This document shows, in pieces, positions 1 through 8,299 of a stretch of DNA of 64,000 bases; position 1 is the first letter of the stretch; each line of letters starts with the position of its first letter. The notes beneath the pieces are model-generated. The model was not told the DNA's origin and did not search any database. It worked only from the letters and a program-made list of their open reading frames with translations. The stretch comes from Amycolatopsis methanolica 239. GTDB lineage: Bacteria > Actinomycetota > Actinomycetes > Mycobacteriales > Pseudonocardiaceae. The translations under genes were made by a program, and so were the position numbers. The stretch is from NCBI RefSeq assembly GCF_000739085.1, contig NZ_CP009110.1, positions 682,001 to 746,000 of the forward strand, in the 5' to 3' direction.

Positions 1-266
1 ATTCGCACGTCGTCGAGGCCGAGGTCTCGGCTGACGCGTTCTGCCACTCGATGGTGCGCAGCCTGGTCGGCGCGATGCTCCTGGTGGGCGACGGCCGTCG
101 CCCGACCGAGTGGCCGGCTGAGCTGCTGCGCGGGGGAGTGCGGGACAGCGCCGTAGCCCCCGCACACGGCCTGACGTTGATCGGCGTGGACTACCCGGCC
201 GACGAGGAGCTGGCCGCACGGGCCGAACAGACCCGCAACATGCGAGCAGCCTCCGAGGCGAGCTAG
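1..266 (+). CDS. truA: tRNA pseudouridine synthase A, C-terminal part
   Basis: This is the 3' end of a gene that begins before the window. The frame is open from base 3 to the TAG at 264-266. The visible residues [14 protein letters not shown] and [15 protein letters not shown] match the conserved C-terminal core of TruA, which makes pseudouridine at tRNA positions 38-40. In mycobacteria truA (after rpoA-rplQ) also lies upstream of ESX-4, so the neighbourhood supports the call. Two DnaA-box-like sequences begin directly after the stop codon. Confidence 0.9.
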   Translation, partial: SHVVEAEVSADAFCHSMVRSLVGAMLLVGDGRRPTEWPAELLRGGVRDSAVAPAHGLTLIGVDYPADEELAARAEQTRNMRAASEAS

Positions 267-295
267 TTATCCACAATCCACAGCGGTTATCCACA
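267..295 (+). promoter_or_regulatory. Pair of perfect DnaA-box-like 9-mers
   Basis: TTATCCACA occurs at 267-275 and again at 287-295, both on the plus strand, with start points 20 bp apart. A partial match (ATCCACAG) lies between them. This is the classical high-affinity DnaA box. The pair sits right after truA, in a locus that is not expected to be the replication origin. Function is unknown; it could titrate DnaA or regulate a neighbour. Confidence 0.5.
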
Positions 296-381
296 GGCTG
301 GCGACGGTGGCTGGCCGCACGGCAGACCGCAAGCCAGCGACGGAAGAAGACCGACGAACAAGCAGGCCTTCCCCCACCGCG

Positions 382-685
382 CAACCGCAAGCCGGCAACG
401 AAAAGCAGGCGACTACGCCTCCCCCGCTCCCGATCCACAGCGGGTCTTTGGTCGCCGATCAGCGGGGTCAAGGTACTCTTTCCCGCCTTGACGCCGCTGC
501 TCGGCGACTGAAACACAATCAGGCATCGGGGGCGGGGGTGGTCGAAGGTGACCTTTCCAGCGCCGTGAGGCGCAGTTTCCGCGCGACAGCGCGGCTTTAA
601 AGATCAAAAGAGTCCTCGCCGGACGGGCAGGCTCCGGGATGACAGAAAAGCACTTCGTCTCACCTCGAGTGGGTGGCTGGCGGGT
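382..685 (+). repeat. Structured intergenic repeat, copy A
   Basis: About 300 bp that is nearly identical to 4833-5143. In the core 417-643 I count only two substitutions against copy B. Four hairpins can be drawn. An outer 17-bp stem pairs 418-434 with 525-541. It encloses a 23-bp stem (451-473 with 486-508) with a 12-nt loop. A CGCC-GTGA-GGCG hairpin with a GNRA-type loop follows at 560-573, and a CCGCGC/GCGCGG hairpin at 579-594. Copy A lies between the 3' ends of convergent genes. No protein is recognisable in any frame. The rest of the 267-779 gap holds only the DnaA-like boxes and low-complexity GC-rich DNA. Confidence 0.8.
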
Positions 686-779
686 CATCCCGTCGCCTTC
701 CGGTTTGTGCATATGGCGCCGGTGTCAGGCGACGGGATGACCACCCAGCTCGGGTTTTGTTCACAGATCAAGGACGTCG

Positions 780-1502
780 TCAGTCGCCGCGGCGGACTGG
801 GCCCAGTAGTGCCTGTTCTTTCGGTGTGGTGACCAGGCGGAGGGGGCGCCAGAGGTTCTGACCCAGTGCCACCACCTGGTCGTCCTTCAGCGTGGTCAGC
901 TGCCGCACCATCTGCGGTGGCAGGCGCCAGATCCGGGCCGCCAGCTCGGCCTGTCCGGCGGGCAGCCGCTGCATCAGCACGACGTCCGCGGCGTTCGCGA
1001 TCGTCGTCGCCTGGGGGTGCAGGTACGGCAGCACGTAGACCGTCGTGTGCCAGGGCGATCGGGGCGGGAACAGGTCCTGCGGTGTCGGCCCGCCGTCGGT
1101 GACCACCAGCAGCGGCGCGTCTTCCGACGGGCGCGGCAGCTCGACCGGCGACAGCCGCCGGATGGTCACCAGCGGCGACGGTCGCCCGTTCGGCTGGTTG
1201 CCTGCCGCCTTCGGCAGCACCTGCCAGGCGGCCGGCCGTCCGGTCGCGATCGTCACCCACGCGCCGACCGCCATCGCCCGCAGCGCCACCTGCCGCGCCA
1301 GGTACAGGCCACCCACCAGCACGATCCGGGTGGGGGTGGCCCGCAGGGCGGAGATCGTCAGCGGCTCGCCCTTGAGGCCCGAGCCGACGACGATGCCGCC
1401 GCGGTCACCGGACGGGCTGATCGCGTCCAGCAGCACCGGGTCGACCACGAACTCGGGCGCGACGCCCGTGTTCCGGCCCGGGTCACGAAGCCGCAGGCTC
1501 AT
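780..1502 (-). CDS. Conserved ESX-associated hypothetical protein
   Basis: A 240-residue protein with no signal peptide or clear membrane segment. It has alternating hydrophobic strands (IVLVGGLYLARQVALRA, then WVTIATGRP and LLVVTDGG) that suggest an alpha/beta fold, but I do not recognise the family. Its ATG overlaps the eccE stop by four bases (ATGA at 1499-1502), so the two are probably translationally coupled. Expression right behind EccE suggests a cytoplasmic accessory role in ESX-4 assembly or regulation, by context only. The gene converges on truA across repeat copy A. Confidence 0.6.
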   Translation of the reverse strand: MSLRLRDPGRNTGVAPEFVVDPVLLDAISPSGDRGGIVVGSGLKGEPLTISALRATPTRIVLVGGLYLARQVALRAMAVGAWVTIATGRPAAWQVLPKAAGNQPNGRPSPLVTIRRLSPVELPRPSEDAPLLVVTDGGPTPQDLFPPRSPWHTTVYVLPYLHPQATTIANAADVVLMQRLPAGQAELAARIWRLPPQMVRQLTTLKDDQVVALGQNLWRPLRLVTTPKEQALLGPVRRGD

Positions 1503-2995
1503 GCGGTGCCTCCCATCGGCATGGTCGCGGCGAGCCCGTCGATCTGCAGGCCGCGCAGCGGGGTCAGCGACACACCGACGCGTTCAGCGAGCGTGTTGAG
1601 CCGCTCGTCGGCGGCGTCCAGCTCACGCGGGTTGCGCGCGCTCAGCCGCACCACGCCGCGCAGGCCGACCTTGCCCTCGTCGTCCGCGGGCGAGATGGAC
1701 ATCGCCACGGTCGACGACAGCGTGCGCACGCTGGTCAGCGCGTTCAGCGTGGTCGTGATCTTGCCCTTGGGCCAGCTGGTCACGGCGTAGCTGGCGTGAC
1801 CGACGCCCGCCGCGGTCGCGCTGGTCCAGTTCTCCTTCAGGCTCACCTTCGCGCCGCCACCGACGGCCGCGGTCAGCTCGGCGGCCGAGATCCCGGCCCG
1901 CAGCAGCTCGTCCGGGCTCAGGGGCCGGGTCGGCACGCCCTGCGACTCCAGTGCGTTGCGGACACGGGACAGCGCGCCGATGAGGGCGCGGTGCGCGCCG
2001 ACGACACCGCCGCCGCGCTCGCGGACCGCGTCCGGGCAACGACGCGGGTCGAGCCGGATCGCCACCCACGTCGTGCGTCGCGCGGCGGCCGGCAGCGGTC
2101 CGAGGACCTCCAGGTAGGACGTCAGCGCGGGCGAGTCCGCGGGCAGCGCCGCGCTGCCCGGGTAGCAGTGCCAGATCATCTGGATGGAGTCCAGGACGAC
2201 GCCGCGGTCCTCCAGGCACGGCGCCAGCGCCGACAGCGGCAGGCTCGGCGCGCCCCCGGCCTGCGTGATCAGCGCGGGGGTGGGCTCGACGAGCAGGACC
2301 GCGGTCCACGTGCCGTCGTGCCAGGCGAGCCCGACCTCCTGCAGCTCGTGGTCCTTGCCGTGCGCGACCACCAGGTCCGGCACGACGAGCCGCAGCAGGC
2401 TGACGCGCACGTCCTCCGGGCCGGTAACGGACACGTCGCCCGTCGCGATGGCCTGGGCGTCGGGTTTCGGCGGCGTCGACACCCGGTCGTGGCTGCGGAA
2501 CGAGTAGCGCATCGTAAGTCCAGCCCATTGGGTGAACCACTGACCGCGCCAGCGCAGGAGCGCGATGATCAGCGCGGCGGCGAGGACGCCGATGCCGACG
2601 TAGAGCAGCGACTCGTTGATCGCGATGAGGATCAGCCCGATCGCGAGGCCGATCTCGAGCACCACCAGGTTGGTCACCGGGATCGGGCCGAGGCGGGTGT
2701 TCAGGACGCGGCGGCGAGCTGGGGGAGCGACCGGCGCGGGACGTTCGGGGGGCGGCTGCGCCGGCGGCGGACCACCCGGGCCACCAGGCCCGCCCGGACC
2801 ACCGGGTCCACCAGGGCCGCGACCACCTGGGCCGCCAGGCCCACCGGGGCCTCCGGGACCCTGCGGGCCGCGCGGTCCGGCGGGTCCTCCCGGCCCGCCC
2901 GGAACGCCGCCACGCGGTGGCGGGCCCGGCGGGCGGCCCCTCGGCGGCGGTGAACCCGGGGGCCCACCCGGACGTGGCGGAGTGGTGACGGACAT
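1499..2995 (-). CDS. eccE: Type VII secretion protein EccE with collagen-like N-terminus
   Basis: A 498-residue membrane component of the ESX core complex, which surrounds EccB, EccC and EccD. Residues 1-95 are almost only Gly and Pro with Arg (GGP and GPG repeats). Two membrane segments follow at about 109-126 and 131-147, then a roughly 350-residue cytosolic region typical of EccE. The ESX-4 locus of M. tuberculosis lacks eccE, so this is the fuller form of ESX-4 found in other actinobacteria. It is divergent from eccB, with about 155 bp between the starts, and overlaps the next gene by four bases. The low-complexity N-terminus is much longer than usual and may be disordered. Confidence 0.85.
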   Translation of the reverse strand: MSVTTPPRPGGPPGSPPPRGRPPGPPPRGGVPGGPGGPAGPRGPQGPGGPGGPGGPGGRGPGGPGGPGGPGGPGGPPPAQPPPERPAPVAPPARRRVLNTRLGPIPVTNLVVLEIGLAIGLILIAINESLLYVGIGVLAAALIIALLRWRGQWFTQWAGLTMRYSFRSHDRVSTPPKPDAQAIATGDVSVTGPEDVRVSLLRLVVPDLVVAHGKDHELQEVGLAWHDGTWTAVLLVEPTPALITQAGGAPSLPLSALAPCLEDRGVVLDSIQMIWHCYPGSAALPADSPALTSYLEVLGPLPAAARRTTWVAIRLDPRRCPDAVRERGGGVVGAHRALIGALSRVRNALESQGVPTRPLSPDELLRAGISAAELTAAVGGGAKVSLKENWTSATAAGVGHASYAVTSWPKGKITTTLNALTSVRTLSSTVAMSISPADDEGKVGLRGVVRLSARNPRELDAADERLNTLAERVGVSLTPLRGLQIDGLAATMPMGGTA

Positions 2996-3150
2996 CCGCT
3001 CGTTCTTCCCCTCGTACCTACAGCGATCCCGGCAAGCCGGTCGGCCGGGAACCCGACCCTAGCCGGAGTTGGGAGAAACCCACACCGGCGGAGATCCCGT
3101 ACCGCTATCCTGCGGAACCGTACCGCGACTCGGGGAGCAGTAGGTCGAGA

Positions 3151-4773
3151 ATGCCGTCAACACCGACAACGAAATCGCAAGTTCACGCTTACCAGTTCGT
3201 GCTGCGCCGCATGCAGTCCGCGCTGGTGCGGCGTGACTCGGTCATGCTCCACGATCCGATGCGGACCCACGGCAGAGCGACGATCGTCGGGTTCATCCTG
3301 GCGTTACTCGGTGTCGTCGGCTTCGTGATCTTCGGGTTGATCAGCCCGAAACCGGCCGTGCCGGACTCGGGAAACATCGTGATCGGCAAGGAGTCCGGCG
3401 CGATCTACGTCGTCACCGGCAACCCGAAGCAACTGGTCCCGACCTTCAACCTGGCCTCGGCGCGGCTGTTGCTGATGTCGCAGCAGGGGCAGGGCGGCAC
3501 CGCGGCGGCAAGCGCGGTGGAGCCGTCGGTGGTCCCGGACGACCAGCTCAAGGACATCCCGCGCGGGCGACTGACGGGCATTGTGGACGGTCCGCAGCTG
3601 CTGCCGACCACGTCACAGCGGGTGTCCGACGACTGGGCGGTGTGCGACCAGCTGACCATCCGGTCGGACCTGCCGAACCAGCTGGCGCTGCAGCAGGCGA
3701 CGAACGCTACGACGGTGCTCGCCGGCGTGCCCGACCCGGGACGTGAGCTGGGCGACAACGAAGCTGTGCTGGCCGTCGGCGACAACGACAAGCCGTACCT
3801 GATCTACCGCCTGGAGCGTAACCCGAACCAGCCGAACGCGAACACCGTGCGGGCCGAGCTGGACCCGGCACGCGCCGGTGTCTACACGGCACTGGGCCTG
3901 AACCCGCAGAACGCGCGCCGCATCTCCATCGGCCTGCTGAACGCCATCCCGCAGGTGACGCCGTTCACGCCGCCGACCATCCCCGGCAAGGGCAGCGCGA
4001 CGCAGTTCCAGGCGCTGGACCTGGCGGGCCTCAACGTGGGTGACGTGTTCGCGGTCTCGTTCTCGGACGGCACGCGGAGCAGCTACGTGGTCCTGCAGAA
4101 CGGGATCCAGCGCGTGTCGCCCGCAGTCGCGGACCTGATCCGCTTCTCGGGTAGCTCGACCGCCGCGCCGCGCCCGCAGGAACTGTCGCCGAACACGATC
4201 ACGTCGATCCGCCAGATCCAGTCCGGCGACAGCGACGCGCTCAAGGTCGACACGATGCCGAACACCATTCCCACCGTGCTGGACCCGACGCAGACCCCGG
4301 TGACCTGCCTCGGGTGGAACGTGGTGAACCCCGGCGACCCGACGACCGAGGACCAGCACACGGCCGTCTACGTCGGCACGCAGCTCCCCGTCCCCGCCGA
4401 CGCGAAGCTGATCCAGATCGGACAGCCGAGCCCGGACGGCTTGAAGATCGACAACTTCTACATGCCCCCCGGCCGGGGAGCGGTCATCCGATCGGCGACG
4501 TCGAAACAGTCCTTCGCGACGGGCCCCATCTCGCTGGTGACCGACCGGGGCCTGCGGTACGGCGTCCCCGACGCGAATACCGCCAACGCACTGGGCCTGA
4601 CCGACCCACGACCGGCGCCGGACGCCATCGTGCGCCTCCTGCCCACCGGAGCGTCCCTGAACGTGCAGGACGCCCAGCGGAGCTACGACTCCGTGCCGGT
4701 TTCGCCGAACGCTGGAAGCTTCCCGTCGCAGCAGCAACAGGTATCCGGAAACACCGGAACATCAGGCAACTAG
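3151..4773 (+). CDS. eccB: Type VII secretion protein EccB
   Basis: A 540-residue ESX membrane subunit. The short cytosolic N-terminus (MPSTPTTKSQVHAYQFVLRR) is the classic EccB opening. One membrane segment follows at about 44-64, then a large extracytoplasmic domain of EccB type that organises the core complex on the outer face. The C-terminus is Ser/Gln/Gly-rich. The start is supported by GGGGAGCAG upstream. It is divergent from eccE and ends in a strong rho-independent terminator. In this ESX-4-type layout eccB and mycP converge. Confidence 0.92.
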   Translation: MPSTPTTKSQVHAYQFVLRRMQSALVRRDSVMLHDPMRTHGRATIVGFILALLGVVGFVIFGLISPKPAVPDSGNIVIGKESGAIYVVTGNPKQLVPTFNLASARLLLMSQQGQGGTAAASAVEPSVVPDDQLKDIPRGRLTGIVDGPQLLPTTSQRVSDDWAVCDQLTIRSDLPNQLALQQATNATTVLAGVPDPGRELGDNEAVLAVGDNDKPYLIYRLERNPNQPNANTVRAELDPARAGVYTALGLNPQNARRISIGLLNAIPQVTPFTPPTIPGKGSATQFQALDLAGLNVGDVFAVSFSDGTRSSYVVLQNGIQRVSPAVADLIRFSGSSTAAPRPQELSPNTITSIRQIQSGDSDALKVDTMPNTIPTVLDPTQTPVTCLGWNVVNPGDPTTEDQHTAVYVGTQLPVPADAKLIQIGQPSPDGLKIDNFYMPPGRGAVIRSATSKQSFATGPISLVTDRGLRYGVPDANTANALGLTDPRPAPDAIVRLLPTGASLNVQDAQRSYDSVPVSPNAGSFPSQQQQVSGNTGTSGN

Positions 4774-4778
4774 TCCAC

Positions 4779-4822
4779 AAAAGACAGCGGCCCTCCAAAA
4801 TGCGGAGGGCCGCTGTCTTTTT
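4779..4822 (+). terminator. Rho-independent terminator after eccB
   Basis: A perfect stem of about 18 bp (AAAGACAGCGGCCCTCC with its complement at 4804-4820) has a short AAAATGC loop and is followed by a T run. The A-rich left flank makes it able to act on the opposite strand too. Confidence 0.9.
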
Positions 4823-4832
4823 AGGTCCGCCA

Positions 4833-5143
4833 CAAACCGCAAGCGGGCAACGAAAAGCAGGCGACTACGCCAACCAGACCTCCCCCGCTCCCGATCCACA
4901 GCGGGCCTTTGGTCGCCGATCAGCGGGGTCAAGGTACTCTTTCCCGCCTTGACCCCGCTGCTCGGCGACTGAAACACAATCAGGCATCGGGGGCGGGGGT
5001 GGTCGAAGGTGACCTTTCCAGCGCCGTGAGGCGCAGTTTCCGCGCGACAGCGCGGCTTTAAAGATCAAAAGAGTCCTCGCCGGACGGGCAGGCTCCGGGA
5101 TGACCAAGGGGTGCCTCGTCTCACCTTGGGTGGGTGGCTGGGT
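4833..5143 (+). repeat. Structured intergenic repeat, copy B
   Basis: Near-identical to copy A and in the same orientation, again between the 3' ends of convergent genes (eccB and mycP). The long stem pairs 4912-4934 with 4947-4969 with only one mismatch. The GTGA-capped hairpin is at 5021-5034. Copy B carries about 10 extra bases (AACCAGACC region, near 4870) relative to copy A. The A and B copies directly flank the eccE-eccB segment. Confidence 0.8.
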
Positions 5144-5161
5144 GTTGTTCAAAGATTGCGC

Positions 5162-6607
5162 TCAGCGTGTGCGGCGGATGGTCCTCATCACGAACATGAC
5201 GACCAGCAGGACCACCAGGCCTCCGCCGGTGCCGGCCAGCGCCACGATCATCGGCGTCCAGTTCTTCGGCGACGCGTCCGGCAGTCCGGACGGCAGCTGC
5301 CGCCCCGACTGCGCGGCCAGGCCCTCCTCGGCGGGCACGATCGCGGTCAGCGCCGCCACCGGGTTGACCACGCCGAAACCGGTGAAGTTGTCACGTCCGC
5401 CCTGCGCGCCGGGGTGCTGCGCGGTCACCCGGATGCGGTTCATGATCTGCCGCGCGTTCAGGTTCGGGTACTGCGCCGCCACCAGCGCCGCGACTCCGGC
5501 CACGTACGGCGCCGCGAAGCTCGTCCCCTGGATGGGCGTCGCCTTGTCGTTCTCGATCGTCTGGTTCGCCAGCTGCGACGAGCCCTTCGACGGGTCCAGC
5601 GAGATGATGTTCGTGCCCGGCGCGGCCACGCTCACCCACGGCCCGTGCACGCTGAACGGCGCCACCCCGCCGGTCTCGTCGATCGCCGCCACCGACAGCA
5701 CGTCGTCGGAGAACCACGGGGGCGTCACGATCGACCGGGGCTTGTTCGGGTCGGCCTGGTCATTCTGCGGGCACGTCTCGGAGGTGTTGCCCGCCGCGGC
5801 GACGACCACTACGTTCCGGTCCACGGCGTACCGCACCGCGGCCTGGATCGCCCGCTCGCCGTCGGTGATCGAGCCGTCCGCGGGGCGGCAGTTGTCCACC
5901 GACATGTTGATCACGTCGACGTTCAGGTTCACGGCGCGCACGATCGCCTGCGCCAGCGACAGCGTGGTGCCCGCGCCGTTCGCGTCGTTCTGCTGCCGTC
6001 CACCGGTCTGCTGGCCGCTGGTGCCGCCCGCGGAGTCCGGTTTGGAGTAGTTTTGACTGGACTGCCGGATCGACACGATCGTCGAATCGGGCGCGACGCC
6101 GGTGAACCCGATCTGGTCCTGCGGCGTCTGCGCGGCGATGATCCCGGCCACCTCGGTGCCGTGACCGTCGCAGTCGTTCAGGCCGTTGTCACCGGCCGAA
6201 ACGTAGTCACCGCCGCCCTCCAGCCGCGGCAGGTACGGGTGCCGGGTCACGCCGGTGTCGATCACCGCGACCCGGATGCCGCCCCCTGCCGAACCAGTCT
6301 TGGCGCGGGCGAGCTGCTGGGCCTCCTCGATCTGGAGGTACTGCTGGCCCCACGGCTTCTCCCGCAGCACCACCTCCTTCTGCCCGAGGTCACGCGTCAC
6401 GCAGGCGTTCTTCTGCTGGTAGTCGAAGCTGTTGTGGCCGCCGTTGTCGCCCGGCAGGTAGCTGGCGACGAACGGCGGCGGCACCGCCCAGTACCCGTCG
6501 GAGCCGGTGCCGCCCGTCTGCGCCTGGGCCGTCCCGGTCGCCAGGACGCCGATCGACGCCGCCAGCAGGACGGTCGCCGTCCGGCCGGGCGCACCGAGTC
6601 TCCGCAC
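5162..6607 (-). CDS. mycP: Mycosin, membrane-anchored subtilisin-like protease of ESX-4
   Basis: A 481-residue serine protease that stabilises and regulates type VII secretion at the outer face of the membrane. A signal peptide (TVLLAASIGVLATGTAQA) is followed by the protease domain. The triad is Asp117 (VAVIDTG), His149 (DGHGTEVAG) and Ser363 (GTSFAAPYVAG), with Asn274 in AAGN as oxyanion residue. A C-terminal membrane anchor lies at about 447-470. I chose the GTG at 6607 because GAGGGGGAA lies five bases before it. An ATG at 6628, two bases after the eccD stop, is in frame but has no ribosome site. It lies downstream of eccD on the same strand, so the two are probably co-transcribed. Confidence 0.92.
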   Translation of the reverse strand: MRRLGAPGRTATVLLAASIGVLATGTAQAQTGGTGSDGYWAVPPPFVASYLPGDNGGHNSFDYQQKNACVTRDLGQKEVVLREKPWGQQYLQIEEAQQLARAKTGSAGGGIRVAVIDTGVTRHPYLPRLEGGGDYVSAGDNGLNDCDGHGTEVAGIIAAQTPQDQIGFTGVAPDSTIVSIRQSSQNYSKPDSAGGTSGQQTGGRQQNDANGAGTTLSLAQAIVRAVNLNVDVINMSVDNCRPADGSITDGERAIQAAVRYAVDRNVVVVAAAGNTSETCPQNDQADPNKPRSIVTPPWFSDDVLSVAAIDETGGVAPFSVHGPWVSVAAPGTNIISLDPSKGSSQLANQTIENDKATPIQGTSFAAPYVAGVAALVAAQYPNLNARQIMNRIRVTAQHPGAQGGRDNFTGFGVVNPVAALTAIVPAEEGLAAQSGRQLPSGLPDASPKNWTPMIVALAGTGGGLVVLLVVMFVMRTIRRTR

Positions 6608-6630
6608 GCGAGTTCCCCCTCGATTCATGC

Positions 6631-8025
6631 TCAGCCGAACGAGATGTGCCGCAGCGTGGCGTACAGGTCCATGACGGCCAGCGCGAGCGGCAGCACGGTG
6701 GCGATGCAGATCGCCTCGAAGATCTCGACGGTGCGGCGCAGCGGCGGCGAGAACCGCTGGTTGGGGAACACGACGCCGACGACCAGCGAACCGGCGCCGA
6801 TGATCACCAGCACCCCGAACACCCACAGCAGGCGGCCCATCGGGGTCTGCGTGCCGAGCCAGCCGAGCAGGATGCCGGCGCCGGACACGATGCCCGTGGT
6901 CAGCAGCGCGACGGCCTGGCTGCCGTTGGCGTAGGAGCGGGCGCGCAGCAGCAGCACCATGGTCGCGACGGCGGCGGTGAGGATGCCCCACACGCCGGGA
7001 GCGGTCGCGGTGATGATCGCGGCGATCGCGGTCGCGCTGCCGCACCCGATCAGCAGGCCGGTCATGTAGTTGTGGGCGACGGCCGTGCGGCGCTCGATCT
7101 CGGTGTAGTCCGGGAACGTGGTGTCCTCTTTGAGCTCCTCCGCGGTGCCCGGCACGTGCGGCAGCGGCAGCTTGGCCAGCCAGATCGTCGCGCGCGGCAG
7201 CAGCGAGATCAGCGCGAGTGCGCCTGCCGCGGTGCCGGCGGCGATGCCGGCCGCCGGGTGCGCGATCAGGGTCGCGATGGTGAACGCGACCACCCCGATC
7301 ACACCGGCCGTGGCGGCGGCGATGAACGTCGTGATGCCCGCGCCCATGATCATGATCGCGACCGCGGCCAGGATCACCACGAGCCCGCTGGCCAGCAGCA
7401 GGTTGGCCCGCACGGTCAGGCCGGGCACGGCGTAGAAACCGGCGACGAACGCGAACGGCAGCCCGCCCGCGGCGGCGATCACCACCCCGGTCGCCTCGGC
7501 CTGGTACGCCTTGGCCAGCGTCGCGCCGACCGCGAGGCACGCGATCGCGGCGACACCCGCGGTGAGCGCGGCGGCCAGGCCGTTCCCGCCGAACAGCGGG
7601 CCGCCGAAGAACAGGGCCACGGCCGCGGTGAACAGCGCCAGGCCGCCGGCGATGTGCCCGATGCGCCGCGCGGTCTCCTTGGTCCACGGCCGGAAGGTGT
7701 CCGGCTGGGCGTCGGCGATCGCGTCGACCACGTCGTCGTACAGCGGCGGCGGCGGGTTGTCGTTGCGCTTGCGCAGCTGCAGCAGGTCGCCGTCGACGAT
7801 GCCGAGCGAGGCGAGCGTCCGGCTCGGGTCGAGCGGTGCGTCGCCCAGCTTGGCCAGCGCCCAGCCGCCGTGGCGGGCGCCGCCGTCCGGCGAGGTCTCC
7901 CTGGCCATGTCGAGCAGCATCGGCATCAGGTCGGCGACCGCGACGTCGGCGGGCAGCGCCACGTCGATCCTGGTCCGGGGCGCGACCACCGTCACCCTGC
8001 TGAATACCGTCGTGCCCGTTGCCAC
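6631..8025 (-). CDS. eccD: Type VII secretion integral membrane protein EccD
   Basis: A 464-residue protein that forms the main membrane channel scaffold of the ESX complex. Residues 1-100 are a ubiquitin-like domain (SRVTVVAPRTRIDVALPADV, ending before LLQLRKRNDNPPPPLYDDVVDAI). About eleven hydrophobic membrane segments fill the rest. The start is GTG, with AGGGGG shortly upstream. It is divergent from eccC with a gap of about 275 bp (8026-8299) that must hold both promoters; I could not pick out convincing boxes there. Confidence 0.92.
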   Translation of the reverse strand: MATGTTVFSRVTVVAPRTRIDVALPADVAVADLMPMLLDMARETSPDGGARHGGWALAKLGDAPLDPSRTLASLGIVDGDLLQLRKRNDNPPPPLYDDVVDAIADAQPDTFRPWTKETARRIGHIAGGLALFTAAVALFFGGPLFGGNGLAAALTAGVAAIACLAVGATLAKAYQAEATGVVIAAAGGLPFAFVAGFYAVPGLTVRANLLLASGLVVILAAVAIMIMGAGITTFIAAATAGVIGVVAFTIATLIAHPAAGIAAGTAAGALALISLLPRATIWLAKLPLPHVPGTAEELKEDTTFPDYTEIERRTAVAHNYMTGLLIGCGSATAIAAIITATAPGVWGILTAAVATMVLLLRARSYANGSQAVALLTTGIVSGAGILLGWLGTQTPMGRLLWVFGVLVIIGAGSLVVGVVFPNQRFSPPLRRTVEIFEAICIATVLPLALAVMDLYATLRHISFG

Positions 8026-8299
8026 TTGCCTGCCCCCTACCCGAGAGAATGCTGCGGGCTACTTATACCGAACGACCGTGTCCGCGGCAGCCGCTGCCCG
8101 TGAATTCCTGCCCAACGTGCACCCGCGGATCGTTCCGGACTGTCGGTGGGCGGTCCTAGTATTACTGCACCTGGCTCCGCCACGGGGGTGGATTCGGGCA
8201 ATCGGTGCCGGGTTGGGCGGTCTCGGCCTCGGAAGAGGTCGTTGTTCGCTACCGTGTGGGCGCTGGAGGAGCAGGACGACTTGAAGAGGGGACCCTTCG

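Noticed and set aside
267-295. Chromosomal replication origin
   Set aside because: Only two boxes, no AT-rich unwinding region and no dnaA, dnaN or gyr genes nearby.
413-712. Small frame in repeat copy A, with a like frame in copy B (4865-5152)
   Set aside because: Copy C and the A/B differences do not preserve a start and frame as a protein would; RNA or DNA structure explains the conservation better.
1499-3062. Long frames opposite eccE, rich in Gly and Pro
   Set aside because: They mirror the GGP-coding repeat of eccE on the other strand; no start with ribosome site and no family motif.
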